This document shows, one piece after another, positions 8,457 to 16,230 of a stretch of 64,000 nucleotides of DNA (position 1 is the first letter of the stretch; every line of letters starts with the position of its first letter). The notes under the pieces were generated by a model. The model was given only the letters and a program-made list of their open reading frames with translations. It was not told the DNA's origin and ran no database searches. Location of the stretch: NCBI GenBank assembly GCA_027487515.1, contig JAIYDL010000010.1:1-64000 (forward strand). Reading direction: 5' to 3'. The DNA is from Pseudomonadota bacterium. GTDB taxonomy: Bacteria > Bdellovibrionota > Bacteriovoracia > Bacteriovoracales > Bacteriovoracaceae. Position numbers and translations under genes: made by a program.

Positions 8457-11075
8457 ATGAAGTTCCTTTTACTTCTCCTTTTTTCAATCACCAACGTCTC
8501 CGCTTTAGTTCGCCAGAACGACGATAACTTAACGCTTAAACTTGCCCAAGAGCGACGGGCCCAGGTGAAAGATGTCGAGTACTTCCTTCGCTTTGAGCTG
8601 GAAAAAGGAGCGGATACGTTCCGCGGGGTCGTTCGACTCGAGCTGACACTCAATTCGATCAAGAAGGACCTATCAATTGATTTCCTGGCCCTAGAAATTG
8701 AAACTCTTAAGGTCAATGGAACAGCTCTTAGGCAGTACCCCAAGCGCCGGGGAAGTTTTGATGTGCCGGCGAAGTACCTCTCTCCGAAAACCTCGGTGGA
8801 AGTCACGTACACCGGGACCTATTCAAAGGAAGCTTCCGGCTTTCAGCGCTCAAAAGATCCCGAGGACGGTTCCGAGTACCTCTTCACGGACTTTGAGCCT
8901 TACTATGCCCACCGGCTCTTTCCCTGCCTCGATCAGCCCGACCTCAAAGCGGTCTATCACCTTTCCGTGAGCGCACCATCGGAGTGGAAGATCATCCACA
9001 ATGAATTAATAGAGAAGGAAGAGAGGGGAGGGGAGAAGACACTCACTGTGTTCCGGGCAACGAAGCCATTTTCAACTTACTTATTTTTCCTCGGGGCCGG
9101 TCCCTACGTCGAATGGAAAGCCTCTCACGGTGATCTTCCGCTTTACATCTACGCCCGGAAGTCTTTGGCGAAGTACGTCGATCATGAGGCGATCATGACG
9201 ACCACTAAGAAGGGTCTTAGCTTCTTCAATGACTACTTCGGATATTCCCATCCCTTCTCAAAATATGCCCACGTCTTCATTCCAGAGTTCGCCTGGGGGG
9301 GAATGGAGAATCCTGGTGCCGTTGCTATGAACGAAAGAAATATTTTCCGAGGACCTGTGCCTCAATCTCGGTATGAACGGCGGGACAGCCTCATCCTCCA
9401 CGAAATGGCCCACATGTGGTTCGGGGACCTCGTAACCATGGAATGGTGGAACGATCTCTGGCTCAATGAGAGCTTCGCGAGCTACCTCGCGGCCGTGGCC
9501 CAGGAGCGGGCGATGGACTCGAAGGCGACCTGGTTGGACTTTTTCTTTTCAAAAACCTGGGGCTACTGGCAGGATCAACTCGTCTCAACCCATCCGATCG
9601 AGACCGACGTCCTCGACGTGCGGTCCGCGCGGGCGAACTTCGATGGGATCACGTATGCGAAGGGCGCCGCGAGCTTGAAGCAGCTCCACTACTTTGTGGG
9701 AGAAGAGGGATTCAAGAATGGCCTCCGAGACTACTTCAAGCGCTACGCTTTCTCGAACACGAAGCGAGAAGATTTCATCGGTGCGATCGCAAAAGCATCC
9801 CAAACGGATCTCACCGACTGGACCGCCAAGTGGCTCAAGACCGCGGGCCCAAATCGCGTGACGCTAGTTCCTCAGTGTGATCAGGGGAAGCTCGTAAATC
9901 TCACGGTGAAACAGAGGCCCAGCGTCTCCGGAACCCTTTCACCCCACCGAGCGCTGGTAGGGTTTTATCAGGATGAAGACGGAAAGCTTTCGCTCAAGGG
10001 AGAGGCGGCGGTGCTCTACTCTTCTGAATCCACCGAGGTGAAGGTCGAAGGAAGAAATTGTCCTGATTTCATCCTCCCGAACTTAAATGACTTTGATTAC
10101 GCGCTCTACGCATTGGATGAGCGCTCCCTCGAGAAGGCGAAGACTGCCCTCAGTCAGCTCCCGGACCCTCTCTCCCGGCTCATGGTCTGGGGTATGCTGT
10201 ATCAGATGACTCGTGATGCCGAGCTAAACCCTATGGTCTTCATTGAAAATGCGTTTGGGGCGCTGAAAACAGAAACTGACGATCTTCTGCTCGGGAGTCT
10301 CCTCAGCCGATACAGCCACATCAAAAATGTCTACGAGCTGTACCTCGGGCCGAAGGAGCGAGCACTGATCGCTCCCCAGTTCGAGGCACTCCTCTGGGAC
10401 CGTGTGGAGCAGGCCAGGCCAGGGATCTCACTCCAGATGTCTTTCTATGATTTTTTTGTCACCGTCTCACAATCTGGGCCCTCGGTCTCACGCCTCTATG
10501 ACATCTTAACCAAGAACGCCCCTCCAAAAGGGATCACTCTTGATCAAGACCGCCGCTGGGCGATCCTAATGAATCTCTCAACCAATGGTCACCTAGAGGC
10601 GATGAATCTCATCACCGCGGAACTCAAGCGAGACCCTTCAACTTTTGGGAAACGCATGGCCCTCGCCGCCCAGGCGGCGTACCCAACGAAGTCCAATAAG
10701 GAGCAGATGTGGAAGACGATTCTCACCAATAAGGACCTGACGCACAGTGAGCTCGAGGAAATCGGGGCCCGGATGCATGGAGTGAATCACCCCGAGTTGT
10801 CGGAGTCATTTTTAAAGGCCTATTTTAAGCGTCTCACGACCGTTAATTGGCAGGAGCATGACGACAAAGTTGATGTCTACTTCGAGGGGCTCTTTCCTCA
10901 CCGTCTTTGCACCGAAGATCTTCTGAAGATGAGTCAGAGGTCCCTGCGAAGTGCCAAGAATCTGACCTCCACCGCCCGTCGGAGTTGGATGGAGGCCCAG
11001 GATGAGCTCACGCGATGTGTGAAAGTCCGCCGACTCCTATCCTCGAAGTCCAATGCACAAAAGCAACCTAACTGA
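8457..11075 (+). CDS. Secreted M1-family (aminopeptidase N-like) metallopeptidase
   Basis: This zinc aminopeptidase removes N-terminal residues from peptides. The 872-residue product, a usual length for the family, has a signal peptide (about residues 1-17) so it acts in the periplasm or outside. The exopeptidase motif GGMEN lies near residue 281. The zinc site HEMAH is near 315-319, followed after 18 residues by the third ligand Glu in WLNES. C-terminal to this is the helical ERAP1-like region. The ATG at 8457 is preceded by GGAGAG. Immediately downstream lies a dead tRNA-Leu, and a decayed copy of this gene's 3' half sits at 13641-14130. The catalytic residues are intact, so this is the functional copy. 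Confidence 0.93.
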   Translation: MKFLLLLLFSITNVSALVRQNDDNLTLKLAQERRAQVKDVEYFLRFELEKGADTFRGVVRLELTLNSIKKDLSIDFLALEIETLKVNGTALRQYPKRRGSFDVPAKYLSPKTSVEVTYTGTYSKEASGFQRSKDPEDGSEYLFTDFEPYYAHRLFPCLDQPDLKAVYHLSVSAPSEWKIIHNELIEKEERGGEKTLTVFRATKPFSTYLFFLGAGPYVEWKASHGDLPLYIYARKSLAKYVDHEAIMTTTKKGLSFFNDYFGYSHPFSKYAHVFIPEFAWGGMENPGAVAMNERNIFRGPVPQSRYERRDSLILHEMAHMWFGDLVTMEWWNDLWLNESFASYLAAVAQERAMDSKATWLDFFFSKTWGYWQDQLVSTHPIETDVLDVRSARANFDGITYAKGAASLKQLHYFVGEEGFKNGLRDYFKRYAFSNTKREDFIGAIAKASQTDLTDWTAKWLKTAGPNRVTLVPQCDQGKLVNLTVKQRPSVSGTLSPHRALVGFYQDEDGKLSLKGEAAVLYSSESTEVKVEGRNCPDFILPNLNDFDYALYALDERSLEKAKTALSQLPDPLSRLMVWGMLYQMTRDAELNPMVFIENAFGALKTETDDLLLGSLLSRYSHIKNVYELYLGPKERALIAPQFEALLWDRVEQARPGISLQMSFYDFFVTVSQSGPSVSRLYDILTKNAPPKGITLDQDRRWAILMNLSTNGHLEAMNLITAELKRDPSTFGKRMALAAQAAYPTKSNKEQMWKTILTNKDLTHSELEEIGARMHGVNHPELSESFLKAYFKRLTTVNWQEHDDKVDVYFEGLFPHRLCTEDLLKMSQRSLRSAKNLTSTARRSWMEAQDELTRCVKVRRLLSSKSNAQKQPN

Positions 11076-11093
11076 TGAGTAGAGTTCCTCACT

Positions 11094-11180
11094 GGCTTGC
11101 TACTTATACAGGTAGACTCTCCGTGTTCAGACGGTAGCGCCTTCAAAAGGATGCTGTTTCAAGTCCAGTTCCGATCTAGG
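11094..11180 (+). pseudogene. Decayed tRNA-Leu
   Basis: From 11111 the sequence matches the intact tRNA-Leu(CAG) at 14153-14239 without gaps for about 62 bases (about 52 identical by eye), covering the D arm end, anticodon loop TTCAGAC, variable arm and T loop TTCAAGT. The acceptor stem no longer pairs (3' side TTCCGAT, no CCA), and a T-stem pair is lost. The promoter is also gone: where the intact copy has TAGACA-17-TATCAT, this one has TGCACA-17-GAGTAG (11054-11082). It sits just after the intact M1 peptidase gene, as the intact tRNA sits just after the dead peptidase copy. Confidence 0.85.
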
Positions 11181-11267
11181 CTGCAATGAATTTTCATTGC
11201 AGCGACCCCCATGTTTCTGCAAGAGAGGTATCTGTTACGCAAACCTCTCTTCACAGTGTCTTCCCAT

Positions 11268-11801
11268 TTACTTCGTTACCAGACGAGGCGCCATCAATGT
11301 CGGGTCTCGCTTAACGACGCGATCTCCTTGCCTCGTGATCGAATCGGCCTCAGCTCGCAGACTTTCGAACTTCGCACCGATGAGCGATGCATTTCTCGCG
11401 CAAACGGGTTGAATCGAGCGATACTTCTCAAGGGCGGGAGAATCCAAGCAGTCCTTGTACTTCTCGAGCTCCTTCCTGGCGTCATCTTCCGAGGCAAGCG
11501 CCGCCTTAAGTCCTGAAAACGCCCAGGCCAAGCGTTGGGTTGCACCATCGTTTTGTGGATGGGGTGCGGCCATGCTTGCCGGAGGCGTCGCCTTCCGGAG
11601 GCCCTCCACAACTTTAAGGGAAGGTGCACTTCCTCCTGCTGCCTGAACCCGATGAAGGTCTCGCTTTAACTCAGGAGCGTCTTTCCCCTCAGGAGCGAGC
11701 ATGGTGCAGAGTGAGAAAACGAGCAACACTGCTACTCCTCCGACTGCGCCTTTTTCAATTCCGCTCCACCGTTCAAACAGGACACTTGTATTTCTCTTCA
11801 T
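11268..11801 (-). CDS. Single-pass membrane-anchored protein, paralogue of the 22995-23573 gene
   Basis: The 177-residue product has a short charged N-terminus, a transmembrane segment at about residues 20-36 and an exported helical domain. The C-terminal half has the pattern YKDC..........PVC, which is also found in the 192-residue protein at 22995-23573 (YQDC..........YVC). The ATG at 11801 is preceded by GAGGAAAG; an upstream ATG at 11879 would overlap the neighbouring gene and lacks support. It lies 26 bases downstream of the B-lectin gene on the same strand and is likely co-transcribed. At the other locus the same two families are again neighbours. Function unknown; a surface partner of the lectin protein is an inference. 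Confidence 0.7.
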   Translation of the reverse strand: MKRNTSVLFERWSGIEKGAVGGVAVLLVFSLCTMLAPEGKDAPELKRDLHRVQAAGGSAPSLKVVEGLRKATPPASMAAPHPQNDGATQRLAWAFSGLKAALASEDDARKELEKYKDCLDSPALEKYRSIQPVCARNASLIGAKFESLRAEADSITRQGDRVVKRDPTLMAPRLVTK

Positions 11802-11827
11802 GAGTTCTTTCCTCTTTGTGTTTTTGA

Positions 11828-13426
11828 TTACTGCCAGGAAGTAAAGAATGGATGGATTGGGAAATTGGCCGGGTTCCACTTGCCGGGAACCGGTCTCACA
11901 TTGCTCCAGTCGCGGCAGTCAATTCTCGCCGCGGGATTGGAGTAACCCCAGGTCGTGTTTTGAATCCCGTTACATTGCGGGGAGCCGTTTCCGACGTTGA
12001 CGCCATTTGGATTGTTGTTCACACTCTGCCAAGCTTCCCAGCGGGTCATTCCGTACTCGCGCGTGAAGTAGAAGAACTCACCACTGTCCACTCCATCCAT
12101 CGTGATGCTGCCGATGTCTTGAGTTTGATGCGCATAGTGATAGGCAATCATGGTTAGCAAAGTCTTTCCGTTCGTATAGGTCACCCAGACAGGCCAAGGG
12201 GTCCAGACGGTGAACGTGTTGGCATAGGTTCCTGGAGTTGCTCCTGCTGGAAAATTACAACTCGGGCTTGCGATCCATGAAAAAGCCTGGTTAGGGGTCG
12301 CTCCGAATGACGAAGGAAAGAGTACCCACGAGTCTCGCGTGTTACAGCCGATAGAAAAGAAGGGCTGGAATCCTCCCGTTTGGTCATGGGTGCCCATGAT
12401 CCCGATGTAGGCACCGTCAGCGCCGATAAGGCTATACCCGCCGTGGTTAGGATTAAATGTGACCTGACCGCCGTTTTGCGGAAGGTACTGAGTATAGGCC
12501 ATCGTCTGCGCCACGCGCACGCGTCCCCACGGATCAGCGATTCGATACGAGTCACTGATCTGGACATAATTGGTATCGTGCTTATGATAAGGAAGATGCT
12601 CACCGATATTGATTTTGCGAGCATTACCGCTTCCGCATGTGCAGCCGGTTCCTTCGTTGCCAGGATCCTGTCCCGTGGCATGCCCCTGACCGTCATCGCA
12701 AACCGTTTGGTCAAGGAAGTCGATCCCGTTAGACGGACGATTGAAGAGACCGTATTGAGCTGGTAGACATTGGGTCCAGGCCACTGTGGCGGCCGGATCT
12801 GGACCGCGGAGGATCGACACATAAGGGCTCTCTTGCATGGTGGTCTGAAGCACCGACCCACCCATGCCCCCAGTACCACTCTGCCAGAGCCATTGCCCGT
12901 TCGGACCGTACACAACTAAGTTTCCATCCCATTGCATATTGGCGACGCAGTTATGGCTCGAGCAGCTCTGAGCGGGGTAGGATCCTGGAGTTGAGCTGGT
13001 TTGGCTCATCCAACTCGTGGCCCAAATTGCGGTTCCACCGTTATATGCAACAAAGTTTCCATCGTGCTGCATCCTAAGACTGGCACCCGGATAATTGTGA
13101 AGACTTTTCATAGGCACCCCAGTTCCTGGAGGAAGTGAGAATGCCTGATACTTTCCATGAAGTGTGTAGACCCAAGAATTCACTCCTGCATCTGACCAGT
13201 AGGAGGCGTACGCACCATCCGTGCCGCACCATTCCTGGTAGTCCGCCGCTCTTTGCATGCACATGATCTGATTAGAGGAGGAATCGTAACCATTGTCTTG
13301 AAACCATCCAGAGCTTGGAATTGTGTACCGGCAACCGTTTGGAACATGAATCCAACATGAATCGGCCAGGGCGAGCTGTTGAGCCCCGAAGAGCGCCAGC
13401 CCAGCGATGAGTAATTGTAAACGCAT
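11828..13426 (-). CDS. Secreted B-lectin (bulb-type lectin) domain protein
   Basis: The 532-residue product has a signal peptide (about residues 1-21, ending ALA). Residues about 22-90 form a Cys-containing domain with the pattern CWI, WFQ, CMQRAADYQEWCG and YAS. This pattern is shared with the 728-residue protein at 20697-22883. Residues about 95-210 are a beta-prism II B-lectin domain; two sugar-binding-like motifs are visible, MQHDGNFVAY and MQWDGNLVVY, near the QxDxNxVxY consensus. The C-terminal 300 residues are Trp/Gly/Asn-rich, beta-like and unrecognised. It probably binds glycans outside the cell. It is first in a two-gene unit with the membrane protein downstream, and is flanked by the two tRNA-Leu/peptidase copies. 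Confidence 0.8.
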   Translation of the reverse strand: MRLQLLIAGLALFGAQQLALADSCWIHVPNGCRYTIPSSGWFQDNGYDSSSNQIMCMQRAADYQEWCGTDGAYASYWSDAGVNSWVYTLHGKYQAFSLPPGTGVPMKSLHNYPGASLRMQHDGNFVAYNGGTAIWATSWMSQTSSTPGSYPAQSCSSHNCVANMQWDGNLVVYGPNGQWLWQSGTGGMGGSVLQTTMQESPYVSILRGPDPAATVAWTQCLPAQYGLFNRPSNGIDFLDQTVCDDGQGHATGQDPGNEGTGCTCGSGNARKINIGEHLPYHKHDTNYVQISDSYRIADPWGRVRVAQTMAYTQYLPQNGGQVTFNPNHGGYSLIGADGAYIGIMGTHDQTGGFQPFFSIGCNTRDSWVLFPSSFGATPNQAFSWIASPSCNFPAGATPGTYANTFTVWTPWPVWVTYTNGKTLLTMIAYHYAHQTQDIGSITMDGVDSGEFFYFTREYGMTRWEAWQSVNNNPNGVNVGNGSPQCNGIQNTTWGYSNPAARIDCRDWSNVRPVPGKWNPANFPIHPFFTSWQ

Positions 13427-13640
13427 TGAATTCCTCCAAAAATAAAGTCTCTGTTAGCAGGAATGAGCTTGCGCTCAAGACTGATCCACACTGCTTTGAG
13501 ATCAGTAATCCAGCTAGTTTTGATGTTTTGATATTGCTTCTTCGGAAACTCTCCTCGCAAGCTTTTGAAATAAGTCTCGACTCGTCTAGATCTTTAGTGA
13601 GTTGCTATAAATAGCTGAAATTTCATCACGAAAACAAAGA

Positions 13641-14130
13641 GACAGTCACTTATGCCAAGGAAGCCGACAGGCTAAAAAAGCTTTATTGTTTTGTAGGGAG
13701 GACCTTTTTAAGTACGTTCTCTAGAAATGTTTTAGGCCATACGTTGTCTCCAATACTAAAACGGCAGACCTCTATCGGCGCTATTGCCAAGGCTTCATAA
13801 AGAATCTGAAATGATGGGGCAGGAGTTTGCAGCGCTTTTTTGGAACCGACTTGAGATGGCTTACCCGGGCCTCTCACTTTACATGACCTCCTCTGATTTT
13901 TATGTCTCTTATCTCGCATCGACTTAACCAAGGGTCACCTGGAGGCGATGAAACTCATTGAGGAGGAGCGTTTTAGCAAAAATACCTTGACGCATAGTGA
14001 TCTTGAAGAGGCGGTAGGCTCGTCTACGCCGGAGAACTACCTCGAGCTCTAGCGGCCATTTTTACAATCATACTTTGTGGGACAGTTCGCAATCGTCTCT
14101 CGATGAAATCCAATAGACATTAACCACTTA
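13641..14130 (+). pseudogene. Decayed M1 aminopeptidase (3' half only)
   Basis: Three blocks align by translation with the intact gene at 8457-11075. Block 1 (13641-13797) has TYAKEADRLKKLYCFVG against TYAKGAASLKQLHYFVG, then SIGAIAKAS against FIGAIAKAS. Block 2 (13813-13910) has EFAALFWNRLEMAYPGLSL against QFEALLWDRVEQARPGISL. Block 3 (13922-14130) has LTHSDLEE against LTHSELEE and continues past the old stop codon. In-frame stops, frameshifts and deletions of about 575 and 100 bases or more separate the blocks. The N-terminal half with the zinc site is missing. The remnant leads directly into the live tRNA-Leu, exactly as the live peptidase leads into the dead tRNA. Confidence 0.85.
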
Positions 14131-14142
14131 ACTAATTATCAT
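14114..14142 (+). promoter_or_regulatory. Promoter of tRNA-Leu(CAG)
   Basis: TAGACA (14114-14119) and TATCAT (14137-14142) are each one mismatch from the sigma70 consensus and are 17 bases apart. Transcription would start about four bases before the tRNA. The promoter lies inside the 3' end of the dead peptidase. The homologous bases beside the dead tRNA at 11054-11082 keep the spacing but have lost the -10 box. Confidence 0.7.
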
Positions 14143-14152
14143 AGCCTCCAGT

Positions 14153-14239
14153 GCCCGGGTGGTGAAATTGGTAGACATACCGTCTTCAGACGGCGGCGCC
14201 TTTAAAAGCATGCTGGTTCAAGTCCAGTCCCGGGCACCA
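14153..14239 (+). tRNA. tRNA-Leu (anticodon CAG)
   Basis: An 87-nt class II tRNA with encoded CCA. The acceptor stem GCCCGGG (14153-14159) pairs with CCCGGGC (14229-14235). The anticodon stem CCGTC/GGCGG (one G-U pair) closes the loop TTCAGAC, giving CAG, which reads CUG. The long variable arm and the T loop TTCAAGT are normal. A good promoter precedes it and a terminator lies at 14365-14393. Confidence 0.95.
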
Positions 14240-14364
14240 ATTAAATCAATACTTGAACTGACACGCTCATACCGCGTGGAAGAAAAAATCCATTATAATA
14301 AAACCATCGGCTAAGAGATTTTATAAATTGATGGCGCTTTGATCGTAGTTATATCCACCGCCGC

Positions 14365-14393
14365 AATCCGATTTGTTGGAAATCGGATTTTTT
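14365..14393 (+). terminator. Rho-independent terminator downstream of tRNA-Leu(CAG)
   Basis: AATCCGATTT (14365-14374) and AAATCGGATT (14380-14389) form a perfect 10-bp stem with a 5-base loop, followed by TTTT. It is the first strong terminator after the tRNA. It also argues against any coding start within the hairpin for the small ORF that follows. Confidence 0.8.
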
Positions 14394-14420
14394 AAAGAAC
14401 CTAACTACGCAAGGGGTTAT

Positions 14421-14597
14421 TTGAAAAAACTAATTTTTACCTTAGCGATATTTTTTGCCGGAGCAGTTAATGCGGACACTGGCGGTGCACTTTTTATCTA
14501 CTCTAATAACACAGAAGCCAAACTGATAATTAACGAAGCAATGGTAGACGGCGACCTTTCCAAACTTTTTGACCAGATGAAAATTGAAGAAATTTGA
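14421..14597 (+). CDS. Small secreted protein or N-terminal remnant
   Basis: The 58-residue product has a convincing signal peptide (KKLIFTLAIFFAGAVNA) followed by only about 38 mature residues. The start is read as TTG at 14421 because AAGGGG stands six bases before it; the frame continues upstream to 14373, but that part lies in a terminator stem. Base composition is very AT-rich compared with the flanks. The short mature part and the neighbouring decay suggest it may be the leftover of a longer exported protein. No homologue recognised. Confidence 0.4.
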   Translation: MKKLIFTLAIFFAGAVNADTGGALFIYSNNTEAKLIINEAMVDGDLSKLFDQMKIEEI

Positions 14598-14954
14598 ATC
14601 GATTAGATCTTTGCATTTTCTAATTTACTTTAAACCCTAAAAGCATCTTCTTGTATTGTCAAATTTCATTGGAATTATAAAGATAGTGTGAGTTCATTCA
14701 CCCTTACGATGCATGCGATGGCGATTAAACGTCTGCTGCTCCCTTAACCTTATCTGGTCTTAGTTAGAGAACCTAACTATATATCCCTTATCGATATCAG
14801 ATCTTCATTCTTCGTTCGGTTTAACGAAAGGCCGTGATTTTACTTGTTAGAGAAAGTGATCTGCGAGAAGAAGAGGATGAAAAAAATTCATTCAGCATAG
14901 CCTCTTGCGATACCGGAATGTAGGCTGGTCAAAAGCTCCAGTAGAGGATTTTTG
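14598..14954. other. AT-rich intergenic stretch, nothing recognised
   Basis: About 357 bases without a credible reading frame on either strand. It contains a repeat of GAACCTAACTA (also at about 14397, next to the terminator) and is visibly AT-rich. I see no RNA gene, no strong palindrome and no clear promoter. Confidence 0.5.
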
Positions 14955-15378
14955 ATGATGAAGCAGTTTATGTTTATTCTAATATGCTCTCCTCTTTTCG
15001 CATTCTCCGATGTCTCGGTGCAAGAGGCAGCTATTGTTTTTAAGTTCCAGCCTAGCACAAAAGAGCTTTTCATAAAAAAAGGCCTTGTAAAACCGGAACT
15101 TTTTATTGGGAATGACCTTTTGATCACAGGAAACCATCGAGACGTTGATGTCGTTATTTTAGGGCACCCAATCTCTGGGCAAATCCCAGCAATGTGTTAG
15201 AGGTGAGAGGAAAGAGGCAGTTAAAATCCTTGTAAGTTTATTCGCAAGTTCTGGAGTCCCGTTGTTGTTTTCGAGAGTCTACGAAGCGGAAAGAGCTGTA
15301 ATCGCATACCATTATGGGTATAAAGAGAGCGAGTTGGCTGAAATAAGACAGGTTGGTAGTGTTGATATTTGTCATTGA
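14955..15378 (+). pseudogene. Frameshifted small secreted protein
   Basis: The first part (14955-15200, 81 residues from ATG 14955 preceded by GAGG) has a signal peptide ending in FAFS and then a beta/alpha-like sequence up to VVILGHP. It stops at 15198. A second stretch in another frame (open from 15163 to the TGA at 15376-15378) continues with protein-like sequence (VKILVSLFASSGVPLLFS, then ESELAEIRQVG) and has no start or ribosome binding site of its own. The simplest reading is one gene of about 140 residues broken by a single-base shift between 15163 and 15198. The alternative is an intact 81-residue protein. Family not recognised. Confidence 0.5.
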
Positions 15379-15436
15379 CCCTGTTATTTCAAAATCTACT
15401 TTCTCGGTTCGGAAAGCCAAGTTTGCGTAACGGGGC

Positions 15437-16171
15437 CTAGTGATCCATTGAGCGAGTTAACGTGTAGTTCGATTTTCCATTCCAAGCGCCGAATTCTTTA
15501 ACTGGCATAAACCGCATCGTGGTAAACTCGTGATGAAAGTCCTTGCGAAGGCGCTCTTGCATGGCGAGCTTGTGGCCGTCCCCGTCCGTCAGCTTATGAT
15601 TCCCGTTGACCATATTGAGCATCTCAGACTCGTTCTTCCAGATACTAAAAGTCGAAAAGGTGTTGAACGGTCTCATCGCGGCGAGGGCGAGATTGATTCC
15701 CTGATGATCGCGAACCTGGCTCTCGACAGGTCTTCCCCATGTTATGAATCTGCGGGTTTCTAAGATATTCAGTCTGGCGAGAGTGACTGCAACGACCGGT
15801 CTATTTGGCGACGCCAATTCTGGGGTCACGACGGCATTCTTCAGTTCTGCGACTTCGCCCCACCTCCTATAAAGCTTCATCCGGACGTGCCAACCATCTC
15901 GTAGAAACTCATTCCCAGGCCTGTCTAAAAAGTTCGACAGGGCCGATTCCTGATCCCACCATGCAAAGAGAGCGACCGTCTTAAAATTGTATCTGGGGAC
16001 GGACATGATGGGCTCCCCCAAATTCATGGTGAAGAAGCTTTCCGAAGCCTTGGGCCCGGGCAAATTTTTTTCATGCATCGAGCGCAGGAAGAAAGACGGC
16101 AACTTGTAAAATGGCACTTTCGCCAGGTGGAAGCTAAAAATTTCTTCGGACAGAGTTGAATTGTGGGACAT
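15437..16171 (-). CDS. Spheroidene monooxygenase (CrtA)-like protein
   Basis: The 244-residue product resembles the CrtA family of carotenoid ketolase-type monooxygenases in length and layout. It has an N-terminal beta-alpha unit, a central LARLNILETRRFITWGRP segment and the C-terminal block STFSIWKNESEM followed by a helix and a closing FGAWNG, matching the family's TFSxWxDxxxM...W pattern. Many members have no known role, and no other carotenoid gene is present here. The start is taken at ATG 16171; the frame extends to 16228, only two bases from the divergent gene, which would leave no room for promoters. Neighbour: a YndJ-like membrane protein divergently encoded. The family call rests on remembered pattern. 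Confidence 0.55.
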   Translation of the reverse strand: MSHNSTLSEEIFSFHLAKVPFYKLPSFFLRSMHEKNLPGPKASESFFTMNLGEPIMSVPRYNFKTVALFAWWDQESALSNFLDRPGNEFLRDGWHVRMKLYRRWGEVAELKNAVVTPELASPNRPVVAVTLARLNILETRRFITWGRPVESQVRDHQGINLALAAMRPFNTFSTFSIWKNESEMLNMVNGNHKLTDGDGHKLAMQERLRKDFHHEFTTMRFMPVKEFGAWNGKSNYTLTRSMDH

Positions 16172-16230
16172 CGTTGCTGCTTTTAAAGAGGTTCTATGGC
16201 CTTCGTCCAGCGTTTCTCTTAGAATCATAG

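Noticed and set aside
11094-11180. The tRNA-Leu relic taken as an attachment site (att) of an integrated element
   Set aside because: The similarity continues upstream through the promoter and into the peptidase gene, which a simple att repeat would not do, and no integrase gene was found between the copies. Duplication explains more.
14373-14420. Upstream TTG start for the small ORF after the terminator
   Set aside because: This part lies in the stem of the terminator at 14365-14393 and has no ribosome binding site; AAGGGG precedes the TTG at 14421.
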